Source: Heracleum sosnowskyi
Taxonomy: Eukaryota > Streptophyta > Magnoliopsida > Apiales > Apiaceae
Length of the DNA: 64,000 bases
Direction: 5' to 3'
Assembly: GCA_030848705.1 (NCBI GenBank)
Contig: CM061235.1
Coordinates: 139,507,228-139,571,227, forward strand
Part shown: positions 24,122 through 33,238 of the stretch, in pieces
Numbering within the stretch: position 1 is the stretch's first letter
How the letters are laid out: each line of letters opens with the position of its first letter
Position numbers and translations under genes: made by a program
The notes under the pieces: generated by a model
What the model saw: only the letters and a program-made list of their open reading frames with translations
Database searches by the model: none
What the model was told of the DNA's origin: nothing

Positions 24122-26446
24122 ATGTCTGAAGAAAATCAAACTGCTCCCAAGGCTGAACAGGTTAAGCCTAATTCTGTGAGTCGATATGAAACAATCAGGG
24201 TTCCAATACTCAGGCCAGTAGAGTATCCAATTTGGAAGGTGAAGATGACCATGTTTCTGGAGGCTACAGATCCAGAATACCTTGACAGAATCTATGATGG
24301 TCCTCATATGCCGACTAAATTGTCCCCTGTTGTTGATGGTCAAGAACAAAAGACTGTTCCAAAGGAAAAGAAAGATATGACTCCTGAGGACATCTCATCA
24401 ATTGCAAAAGATGCAAAGGTTAGACATCTTCTCCACAGTGCTTTAGATAATGTTATGTCTAACAGAGTAATTGGCTGCAAAACTGCCAAAGAGATATGGG
24501 ATGCTTTAGAAGTCAGATGCCAGGGAACATGTGCTATTAAGAAGAACAGAAAGACAATACTCACACAGGAGTATGAGCACTTTGATTCAAGACCTAATGA
24601 AACCTTGACTGAGACTTATGACAGATTTTGCAAACTATTGAATGATCTGTCTCTGGTTGATAAAGAATATGAGGTTGAAGAGTCTTATCTCAAGTTTCTG
24701 TTATCTCTACCTGAAAAGTGGGATTTAAAGACAACCACAATAAGAGATAATTATGAGCTTGCTGATACAGATCTTGATGAAATCTATGGGTTGTTAAAAA
24801 CTCATGAACTGGAGATAGAACAAAGGAATAGAAGATTAAGCAAAAAGACAAAATCTGTTGCTCTCAAAGTTGAGGAGAAGCCCATCAAGAAGGAATCATC
24901 AAGGAAGAAAGCCAAGGGAAAGGCTTTAGTCATTAAATCTGAAAGTGAGTCATCAAACTCTGATGATGACTCAAACTCTGATGAAGCTTCTGACTCTGAG
25001 GATGATGAAGAGGAGTTGATGCAAATGGCTGCCTTGATGGTTAAGACCTTCAAGAAGATGGGATTCAAGAACTTCAAGAAGGGGAAGAGATTCTCAAGGA
25101 AAGATTCAAATTCTGAAAGGAGAGGTTTTAGAAAGTCTGATGGAAGGGAGACCAAGTCTGGCAAGAAGGATAAATCTGAAATCCAGTGCTACAAGTGTAA
25201 GGAGATGGGTCACTATGCTCCAGAGTGCAAGAAAGGCAAAACTGAGAAAGCACTCATCTCTAAAGGCAAAGACTGGGCAGATACTTCAGACTCTGATGAT
25301 GGAGTAAATTATGCTCTTATGGCAACTGTCAGAGATGAGACTGAATCATCTGAAAATAAGGTACCCCTAACTACTTATGCTTATGATACTGATAATATAT
25401 CTGAGTTAAGAGTATATCTGAAAAGCGTACATGTTAGTTATAGGGATCAGACTTTAGAGAATGAGAGAATTAAATCTGAGAATCTTAGTCTTAAAGATAG
25501 AAACAAGTTTCTTGAAGGAGAACTTGAAAATATGAAGCAGATTCAAAAAGAAAGAGATGATGCTGTTTATGTTGAACAGGAGTTGCTCAAAAGATATAAG
25601 CAATTAGAATCTGATCTAGAAAAAGAAAGAAAAATAATCAAGACTTGGACAGACTCTGGAAGAGACACTCATCAAGTGTTTCAGACAGATTCTGTAGGTT
25701 TAGGCTATTGTGAAAATGATGAACTTAGGTTTAAAGACAAGGTTAAGGTTAAACCACAACTTAAACCTGTGATATTTGTTCCAGAGTCCACTAAGTTAAA
25801 ATCTGTTGTAATAAGAGAAGCTGATATGGAATCAGATGAAACCTGTAAAAGACAGGAAAATATTATAACAGAAAATCTTATGGAATTAGAAGCTGTTAGA
25901 AAACCAGTAAAAGTCTGTGAAAAACAGGTTAATGTTGGTTTAATGACAGGAAAACAGTTCAATCATAAGCTCAAAGAGGTAAAATCTGCCATGAAACCAA
26001 AAGGATCCAAGAAGAATAGGAATGGAAAGATAGGCATAAATAAAAGAAATAATCACTTGCCTACTACTGGTGCTCCAAGGAAAACATGTTATAATTGTGG
26101 TAGTTCTAATCATCTTGCTAATTACTACACAAAGAATAAAAATATCAATTCTTTACCTTCTACATCAGGAGAAAAGAATGATTATGTGAGGGTGAAACCA
26201 CAGACTTTATGCACACATTGTGGGAGCACTTGGCATTCTATTTATACTTGTAGGAGTTATCATGCTATTTATCACAATTACTATGAGCTAAAACCCAATC
26301 TGAAGTGGGTTAGAGCAAACTCTGCAAGTGTAAAGTCTGACAATGTTAGTTTAAACTCTGTTGATAGTAATTCCGCTGCAAAAGCTAACACTGTTAAGAA
26401 AGACAAAGGATCCAAGCAAGTCTGGGTCCTTAAAACTAACACTTAG
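24122..26446 (+). CDS. Copia gag polyprotein, element 2 (774 aa)
   Basis: An uninterrupted frame runs from ATG 24122 to TAG 26444-26446. Residues about 15-235 are the Copia gag (UBN2-like) domain with YPIWKVKMTMFLEA, AKEIWDALE and ETYDRFCKLLNDLSL. A basic Ser-rich linker, the zinc knuckle CYKCKEMGHYAPEC (about 356-369), a charged coiled-coil region and two further knuckle-like motifs follow. The second reads CYNCGSSNHLANYY: its last cysteine has become tyrosine, unlike element 3. Gag assembles the cytoplasmic particle and packages RNA. The frame stops before pol, which is in another frame; see the junction finding. At 774 residues it is long for Copia gag, as in SIRE/Maximus. Confidence 0.93.
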   Translation: MSEENQTAPKAEQVKPNSVSRYETIRVPILRPVEYPIWKVKMTMFLEATDPEYLDRIYDGPHMPTKLSPVVDGQEQKTVPKEKKDMTPEDISSIAKDAKVRHLLHSALDNVMSNRVIGCKTAKEIWDALEVRCQGTCAIKKNRKTILTQEYEHFDSRPNETLTETYDRFCKLLNDLSLVDKEYEVEESYLKFLLSLPEKWDLKTTTIRDNYELADTDLDEIYGLLKTHELEIEQRNRRLSKKTKSVALKVEEKPIKKESSRKKAKGKALVIKSESESSNSDDDSNSDEASDSEDDEEELMQMAALMVKTFKKMGFKNFKKGKRFSRKDSNSERRGFRKSDGRETKSGKKDKSEIQCYKCKEMGHYAPECKKGKTEKALISKGKDWADTSDSDDGVNYALMATVRDETESSENKVPLTTYAYDTDNISELRVYLKSVHVSYRDQTLENERIKSENLSLKDRNKFLEGELENMKQIQKERDDAVYVEQELLKRYKQLESDLEKERKIIKTWTDSGRDTHQVFQTDSVGLGYCENDELRFKDKVKVKPQLKPVIFVPESTKLKSVVIREADMESDETCKRQENIITENLMELEAVRKPVKVCEKQVNVGLMTGKQFNHKLKEVKSAMKPKGSKKNRNGKIGINKRNNHLPTTGAPRKTCYNCGSSNHLANYYTKNKNINSLPSTSGEKNDYVRVKPQTLCTHCGSTWHSIYTCRSYHAIYHNYYELKPNLKWVRANSASVKSDNVSLNSVDSNSAAKANTVKKDKGSKQVWVLKTNT

Positions 26447-26459
26447 TGTTTGTTTGTGA

Positions 26460-29400
26460 TTACAGGGTATAAAAGAGAGCACACTTATCTTGGACAGTGG
26501 ATGCTCAGGACATATGACTGGAAATAAAGCCCTGCTATCAGACTTTAAGGAGAAGGCTGGCCCAAAGGTTTCCTATGGAGATGGCAACATAGGACACACT
26601 CTGGGATATGGCAATATTAATCTTGGAAGTGTCATCATCACAAATGTAGCTCTAGTCTCAGGACTCAAGCATAATCTGCTATCTGTGAGTCAAATCTGTG
26701 ATAGAGGAAACCATGTAGATTTTCATACTGAATACTGTGAAGTAATCAGTAAATCTACTGGAAAAGTTGTTCTAGTTGGACACAGGCGCAACCACATTTA
26801 TGAAGCAAGTTTGGTAACAAACTCTGATGGAAGAACAGTGTGTCTGACTGCAAGAATGTCAAATGAAGAGAGTTGGAACTGGCATAAGAAGCTCTCTCAT
26901 CTCAATTTGAACAACATCAATGAGCTAATAAGAAAGGATCTTGTAAGGGGACTTCCAAAATCAATACTCAGTCTAGATGGCCTATGTGATTCTTGTCAAA
27001 AGGCAAAGCAAAGGAAGTCATCTTTCAAGAGCAAATCTGAATCTTCAGTAGTGGAACCTTATCATCTTCTACATGTTGATCTCTTTGGACCAGTGAATGT
27101 GATGTCTATGGGCAGAAAGAAATATGCTCTAGTAATTGTTGATGAATATACTAGATATACATGGGTATATTTCTTATCAAAGAAGGATGAAACTGCTCAA
27201 ACTCTGATGGATCATGTAAATCTACTGGACAAAGGATCACAGCACAAAGTCAAAATTATAAGGAGTGATAATGGAACTGAATTCAGAAACTCAATCATGG
27301 AAGCTTTCTGCAAAGAAAGAGGAGTGAAACAAGAATTTTCTGCACCTGGAACTCCACAGCAGAATGGTGTAGTTGAAAGAAAGAACAGAACTCTAATCGA
27401 AGCTGCTAGAACTATGCTTGATGAAGCAAAATTACCAACTTATTTCTGGGCAGAAGCTGTTCAAACTGCTTGTTTTACTCAAAATGCAACATTGATCAAC
27501 AAGCATGGGAAAACACCATATGAGATGGTGAAAAATAAGAAGCCAAATTTGAAATATTTTCATATATTTGGATGCAAATGCTTTGTGTTGAAGACTCATC
27601 CTGAACAGTTGACAAAGTTCGAGTTAAAAGCTGATGAAGGAATCTTTGTTGGTTATCCATTGTCAACAAAAGCATTCAGAGTCTACAATCTGAGAACTAA
27701 AGTGATCATGGAATCCATACATGTGTCATTTGATGACAAGAAAATAACAGGACTTGATGACTTAGATGGATATGATCAACTGCGCTTTGAAAATGAAAGT
27801 TTATTCTCTAATGATGTAAACTCTGATGAAGCAGTACCGACAAACTCTGATGAAGCGGTTCTGATAAACTCTGACGAAGCATACTCTGAACCTCTACTGA
27901 TAAATACTGGAGAAGCTGGAAATTCTCAAATTGAACAAAATAGAGAATCAGTTGAGGGGGAGCGTGAAGAAGCTCAACAAGACACAGAAAGTGAGTTAGT
28001 TGAGGAAACTGATTCAAACTCTGACAGTTCAAACTCTGAGTCATCCAATTCAGGGGGAGCCTCAGATACTGCAGAAAGTCAACATATGAATCAGGAGAGC
28101 ATGGATCAAGGGGGAGGATCCAATAATGATGCAAGAAACCACTTACCAACAGCAAGAAGGTGGACACAGGCACACACACCTGATCTCATAATTGGAGATC
28201 CTGATGCTAGTGTGAGAACTAGAAGTGCAACAAATAATGAGTGTCTGTATCATGCTTTCTTGTCTCAAACAGAACCAAAGAAAGTGGAGGAAGCTCTTCA
28301 AGATGCTAATTGGATTACAGCAATGCAAGAAGAGTTAAATGAATTTGAAAGAAATGAAGTCTGGACACTTGTACCTAGACCAAAGAATAGATCAATTGTA
28401 GGTACAAAGTGGGTTTTCAGAAACAAGACTGACAGTGAAGGTGTGATTACAAGAAACAAGGCTAGACTTGTGGCTAAAGGTTATTCACAACAGGAAGGAA
28501 TTGACTATGATGAAACCTTTGCTCCAGTTGCAAGACTGGAGGCCATAAGAATTTTTCTGGCCTACGCTGCACACAAGAAGTTTAAAGTCTTTCAGATGGA
28601 TGTGAAAAGTGCTTTTCTCAATGGGAAGCTTGAAGAAGAAGTGTTTGTTGAACAACCACCAGGATTTGTAGATCCCAAGCATCCAGATTATGTCTACAGG
28701 CTTGACAAGGCATTATATGGACTAAAGCAAGCACCAAGAGCATGGTATGAAACTCTTGCTCAATTTCTTTTAGAAAGTGGGTTCACAAGAGGTACAATTG
28801 ATAAAACCTTGTTTTATTTCAATTCTGGTGATGATTTGCTTTTAGTTCAAATTTATGTAGATGATATTATCTTTGGATCTACTAATGACAAACTTTGTAA
28901 GAAGTTTACAAAGCTTATGCAATCCAGGTACCAAATGAGCATGATGGGAGAGCTTAGTTACTTTCTAGGCTTACAGGTCAAGCAAACAGATGATGGTATT
29001 TTTATCAATCAAGCAAAATATACCAGAAATCTTCTCAAGAAATTTGGTATGCTTGATAGTTCATCTGCAACAACTCCCATGGCTACAGCAACAAAGCTAG
29101 ACAAAGACACAGGAGCCTCAGTAGATATGACAAACTACAGAGGAATGATAGGGTCTTTACTGTATCTTACTGCAAGTAGACCTGATATCATGTATGCAAC
29201 ATGTCTTTGTGCAAGATTTCAAGCAGATCCCAGAGAGCCTCATCTAACAGCTGTAAAAAGGATTTTCAAATATCTCAAAGGAACCATAACCTTGGGTTTG
29301 TGGTATCCTAGAGAATCAGAGTTTAAGCTAATTGGTTACTCTGATGCAGATTTTGCAGGCTGTAAGATAGACAGAAAAAGTACAAGTGGAAGCTGTCAAT

Positions 29401-29798
29401 TTTTAGATGACAGATTGGTTTCTTGGTATAGCAAGAAACAAAAGTCAATTTCCACATCCACTGCAGAAGCAGAGTATATAGCTGCTGGTAGCTGTTGTGC
29501 ACAGATTCTGTGGATGAAGAATCAGTTGCTGGATTATGGTTTGAGGTACTCTAAAATACCTATTTTCTGTGATAACCAAAGTGCTATTGTTATGACAGGT
29601 AATCCAGTACAGCACTCCATGACAAAGCACATCAGCATAAGGTATCATTTTATCAGAGAACATGTGGAAGAAGGAAACATTGAGCTTCATTTTGTGTCTA
29701 CAGACCAACAACTTGCAGATATCTTCACCAAACCTTTGAGTGAAGCTACTTTTACAAGATTGGTAAATGAACTTGGAATGATCTCTGGTTCTGACTAG
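26460..29798 (+). CDS. Copia pol polyprotein, element 2 (about 1,112 codons)
   Basis: The frame opens after a TGA at 26457-26459 and runs to TAG 29796-29798. There is no ATG at its start, so it must be reached by frameshifting, bypass or splicing. Domains numbered from 26460: protease D-S-G-C at about 12; integrase HHCC finger (HKKLSHLN...CDSCQKAK); integrase core D207, D270, E306 with the standard 35-residue D-E spacing; a Ser/Glu-rich linker; RT with YVDDIIFGS at 799; RNase H with SDADFAGC and STAEAEY. All catalytic residues I can check are present. It processes gag-pol, copies RNA to DNA and integrates it. Confidence 0.93.
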   Translation, partial: LQGIKESTLILDSGCSGHMTGNKALLSDFKEKAGPKVSYGDGNIGHTLGYGNINLGSVIITNVALVSGLKHNLLSVSQICDRGNHVDFHTEYCEVISKSTGKVVLVGHRRNHIYEASLVTNSDGRTVCLTARMSNEESWNWHKKLSHLNLNNINELIRKDLVRGLPKSILSLDGLCDSCQKAKQRKSSFKSKSESSVVEPYHLLHVDLFGPVNVMSMGRKKYALVIVDEYTRYTWVYFLSKKDETAQTLMDHVNLLDKGSQHKVKIIRSDNGTEFRNSIMEAFCKERGVKQEFSAPGTPQQNGVVERKNRTLIEAARTMLDEAKLPTYFWAEAVQTACFTQNATLINKHGKTPYEMVKNKKPNLKYFHIFGCKCFVLKTHPEQLTKFELKADEGIFVGYPLSTKAFRVYNLRTKVIMESIHVSFDDKKITGLDDLDGYDQLRFENESLFSNDVNSDEAVPTNSDEAVLINSDEAYSEPLLINTGEAGNSQIEQNRESVEGEREEAQQDTESELVEETDSNSDSSNSESSNSGGASDTAESQHMNQESMDQGGGSNNDARNHLPTARRWTQAHTPDLIIGDPDASVRTRSATNNECLYHAFLSQTEPKKVEEALQDANWITAMQEELNEFERNEVWTLVPRPKNRSIVGTKWVFRNKTDSEGVITRNKARLVAKGYSQQEGIDYDETFAPVARLEAIRIFLAYAAHKKFKVFQMDVKSAFLNGKLEEEVFVEQPPGFVDPKHPDYVYRLDKALYGLKQAPRAWYETLAQFLLESGFTRGTIDKTLFYFNSGDDLLLVQIYVDDIIFGSTNDKLCKKFTKLMQSRYQMSMMGELSYFLGLQVKQTDDGIFINQAKYTRNLLKKFGMLDSSSATTPMATATKLDKDTGASVDMTNYRGMIGSLLYLTASRPDIMYATCLCARFQADPREPHLTAVKRIFKYLKGTITLGLWYPRESEFKLIGYSDADFAGCKIDRKSTSGSCQFLDDRLVSWYSKKQKSISTSTAEAEYIAAGSCCAQILWMKNQLLDYGLRYSKIPIFCDNQSAIVMTGNPVQHSMTKHISIRYHFIREHVEEGNIELHFVSTDQQLADIFTKPLSEATFTRLVNELGMISGSD

Positions 29799-30898
29799 AG
29801 ATACGGGTTAGACTCAAAAACTATACATGTTTGATTTTTATGCTCATGATTCCTTGCATGTTTTAACTGTTATGAGTACCAGTGTCATAAACTCTGAACG
29901 TAAACTCTGATGCTAAACTCTGTTAGTCATAAAGTGTTGGTCATACTCTGTCGGTTAAAGTCTGATGTTATACTCTAATTGTAATTTTGTCTGAAACATA
30001 AGGACCAATGAAGAAATTTGTATGAGGCATAATTCTCAGTAAGTAATTATGAATTCTTAAGAGTTTTATAGATTCTAATCTCAAATATGTGCAGTAAGTT
30101 AACACAGCATGATACTGTCTCTATATTTATAGCATCTCTTAGTTTATTGATCCTATACACTGAGTCTGTATTAGCTGTTTGCATTTTCTCTCATAAATTA
30201 ATTGTATTAACTGATGAAAAGTCTAAACTCTGATTATTAATTACAAATAATTCACCCTCAAATCAAAAGATGCCAAAAGAGCACAAATTCCTTTGAGATC
30301 ATGTTGTGCCTAGGAAGATCCAGGAACTTATTGTATGAAATAAGGGCTAAAATCTTTGATTTTTGGTGACTAGAGCCAACCACTGATTACTGGAAAAATA
30401 AAATAAAAAATAAAAAAAATAAAAAATAAAAAAAATATTAATAAATCTATAAAGGGGGTGAAAAATAAAAGACATATCCAAATGAAAGGATATCAGTATA
30501 CAGAGTTTAGATATAAAAATCAGATTTTATATTATACATGAGAGTTTAGGCAACCAGTTTTTACTACTTTAGGTTGTGGATTTTATGCACTTTGAGATGA
30601 TTTAAATATTGATTTCGGTAAACTCTGCTATTGCACACACAATTATGCACACCTGTACAGTTTGCGAAAAGAGTTTATTGACAAAGAAGGATAAATGATA
30701 AACACTGATGTATTGTGTGAAATACGCCGAGGTAACTTTGTTTTAATCTCTGATGGTTAAAATGATTTCTTTGTTTCAGACATTTTATAATTTTGAGGAA
30801 AAACATTTGTTTTGGTATTTCAAAAGAGTATGTTTGGGCATTGGTCTAGAAAAGTGTTAAAGAGTGGAGAGAGATTGCATACATAGGAAAGTGTAATC
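29799..30898 (+). other. Spacer after pol, element 2, ending at a deletion
   Basis: Non-coding. It has the AAACTCTG cluster, the conserved block (about 30280-30350) and an A-rich run followed by AAAGGGGGTGAAAA at 30451. Near 30890-30900 similarity to the element 3 spacer (about 40010) jumps to the middle of ORF3 (about 42715 of element 3). The hairpin and the ORF3 start are therefore missing. Confidence 0.7.
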
Positions 30899-32104
30899 GG
30901 TGATAAGCCTACTAAAGATGAGGAAATTGCTGCCAAGGTGTTTATGGCAGAACATGGAAAAGATGTTACAATTGAAGATATCCAAGCTGAAGAGCAAATG
31001 CTTGCTGAGGAACACAGGAAGAATCTTGAAACTGGAATCTACAAGAAGAAGGAAATCAAGGCTCCTAGAAAGAAAGAAAAAGGAATTGTTATCAAAGAGA
31101 ATGTAAACTCTGATCAGAGTTTACAGTACTCAAGGAGGCCTGTGATTAAAAATGCTGACAAAGGAAAAGGTAAACTGGTAGAAGAAGAACAGTTACCTAA
31201 GAAGATTTATTCAACCTCTGACATTGCTCAAGTTGAAACAAGATTAGCTAAATCAACCTCTGACGCTGCTCAAGTTGATGTTTCTACTAAAGTTATGACA
31301 ACCTCTGACGTTGCTCAAGTTGTACAGAAATCTACACAACTTCCAGGATTCAGCAAACCTAAAATTCTTGAAGAATTAAAGCTTGAAGCTGTGAATTTCT
31401 CAGAAACCAGAACTGTATTGGGAAAAGAAGCTTTTGATAAATCTGGACTGGGATCACACAGAGAGAGAAGAACAAATAACAGATCTCAAGATAACATTTC
31501 ACTGGCAGAACCTGGTATTGGGGTTACACAAGAAAACCTTGATAAGTTAGAATCTGTTCAGTTGATTTTTCACAAAGTATTGAAGAAGCAGTTTTTGTTA
31601 TACTTCATGAGTGATGGAAGAGTTTATAAAGTTGGAGAATCTGATGTTAATCTCAAATCATGGGAAGAACTGGAATATGTACTTTATCTTCTAAAAGTCA
31701 AAAACAGACATACTCATGATGTTGCTCAAGTTTTGAGAGAAAAGATGCTGAGATCTAAAGCTATGCTTGGAGGAGGAGTATCAAGTGTTTATATTCCAAA
31801 GTATAGAGATTATACTGGAAAGTTAGTGGAGATGAAGAGAAACAGTGCTAGATTTAGAACTGCACTTGGAATAAAGACTTTGGAATTTAACTTGGAGTCA
31901 GACAAGTCTTATTTTATTAGGCTAGGAAATGATATGAGAAGAAACAACATATATTCTCTAAGAGCTGCTATCTACCAAATGGGGGAGAGTGATTCAGAAC
32001 TTAAAGAGCTAAAAGAGATTATGATGAATGAGCTAGAGAAGGCTGAAAGAAGACTGCTGATTGATTATCTCAGAACAGTACCTGATATTGAAGAAGTCAA
32101 GTAA
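30899..32104 (+). pseudogene. ORF3 of element 2, 5' two thirds deleted
   Basis: It is open in frame to the TAA at 32102-32104. It matches the last ~400 residues of element 3's ORF3: EEIAA...AEHGKDVTIEDIQAEEQML, the repeated TSDxAQV motif, then the basic C-terminal domain ending TVPDIEEVK. No proper start codon lies at the junction, so it is unlikely to be translated as such. The retained part is colinear and undamaged, so the deletion is recent. Confidence 0.85.
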
Positions 32105-32258
32105 AGTCTAACTGTAAGTTTTTATGTTTTCTGTTCTAAGTTAAAATTAAACTCTGTTTTAAAATTAAACTCTGTTATATTTTAAACACTGCATTTGTTA
32201 TATGTTTTGACATCATCAATTATCTTTTTAACTTGTACATTTTTATTATGCACAAGTT

Positions 32259-32267
32259 GGGGGAGAT
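32259..32267 (+). other. Polypurine tract of element 2
   Basis: GGGGGAGAT lies directly before the 3' LTR. The same tract precedes the 3' LTRs of elements 1 and 3 (44949-44957, 44059-44067). It is the primer for plus-strand DNA synthesis. Confidence 0.85.
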
Positions 32268-32631
32268 TGTTAGATATAATTGCTGACGTTTGTTCATCAG
32301 TGTTTAAGTAACAGGTACATATCAGAGTTTATATAGAAGCCAGTCAGAGTTTGATAAAGTCTGACTGGGTGAAGAGTTTACATGGAAGCCGGTCAGAGTT
32401 TGTTAAAGTCTGACAGGGTGATAGTTGACTTAGCTGTCGGTGCAAAGATAAAGATTCTAGAAGCAATATATTCTGAAGATGGAAAGAAGCAGAATATATT
32501 GATACAGCTAAGGAAACGGAATAGAAGACTGAAGCAATCCTTGATTGATATCAATTGTATAGCTAACTTATAGGAATATCAATTAGAGATGGATTGTAAG
32601 TAGCTGTGTACTATATAAACACAGATAGGTT
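32268..32631 (+). repeat. 3' LTR of element 2, first part
   Basis: The first 364 bp match the 5' LTR (23514-) with one difference near the start. It is interrupted at AGGTT, about 11 bp after the TATATAAA box, by element 3. It continues at 44618. Confidence 0.95.
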
Positions 32632-33176
32632 TGTTAGATATAATTGCTGACGTTTGTTTATCAGTGTTTAAGCAACATGTACTGACCAGAGTTTATCAGA
32701 AGCCGGTCAGAGTTTATTTAAAGTCTGACAGGGTGAAGAGTTTAAAGGAAGCCGGTCAGAGTTTATTTAAAGTCTGACAGGGTGATAGTTGAATTAGCTG
32801 TCGGTGCTGAATTGAAGATTCTAGAAGCAATATATTCTGAAGATGGAAAGAAGCAGAATATATTGATACAGCTAAGGAAACAGAATAGAAGATAAGAAGC
32901 AATCCTTAATTGATATAACTTGTATAGCTAATTTGTAGGAATATCAATTAGATAAGGATTGTGTAACTGTGTACTATAAAAACACAGATAGGTTATCCCT
33001 AGAAGGGACGCGATTATTGAATTATTATTCTTGTAACCTAGAAGCTCTTTGTGATTCATTAACATCATAAAGAGAGAAGCTGTTAATACGATTACAGTTT
33101 TATTGATTCATAAACAGTGTTCTTGATTATTGTTATTCTCATATATACTTGATTATATTGTGTATTCGGCCTAACA
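32632..33176 (+). repeat. 5' LTR of element 3
   Basis: It carries TATAAA at 32975-32980. Two near-identical ~50-bp blocks (around 32698-32790), each with GGTCAGAGTTTATTTAAAG and TCTGACAGGGTGA, form a tandem duplication within U3. Confidence 0.95.
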
Positions 33177-33178
33177 AT

Positions 33179-33191
33179 TGGTATCAGAGCC
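33179..33191 (+). other. Primer binding site of element 3
   Basis: TGGTATCAGAGCC, two bases after the LTR; initiator tRNA-Met type. Confidence 0.9.
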
Positions 33192-33238
33192 AAGGCTATT
33201 TAATATATACAGTTTACGATTCAAACACAGTAATAATC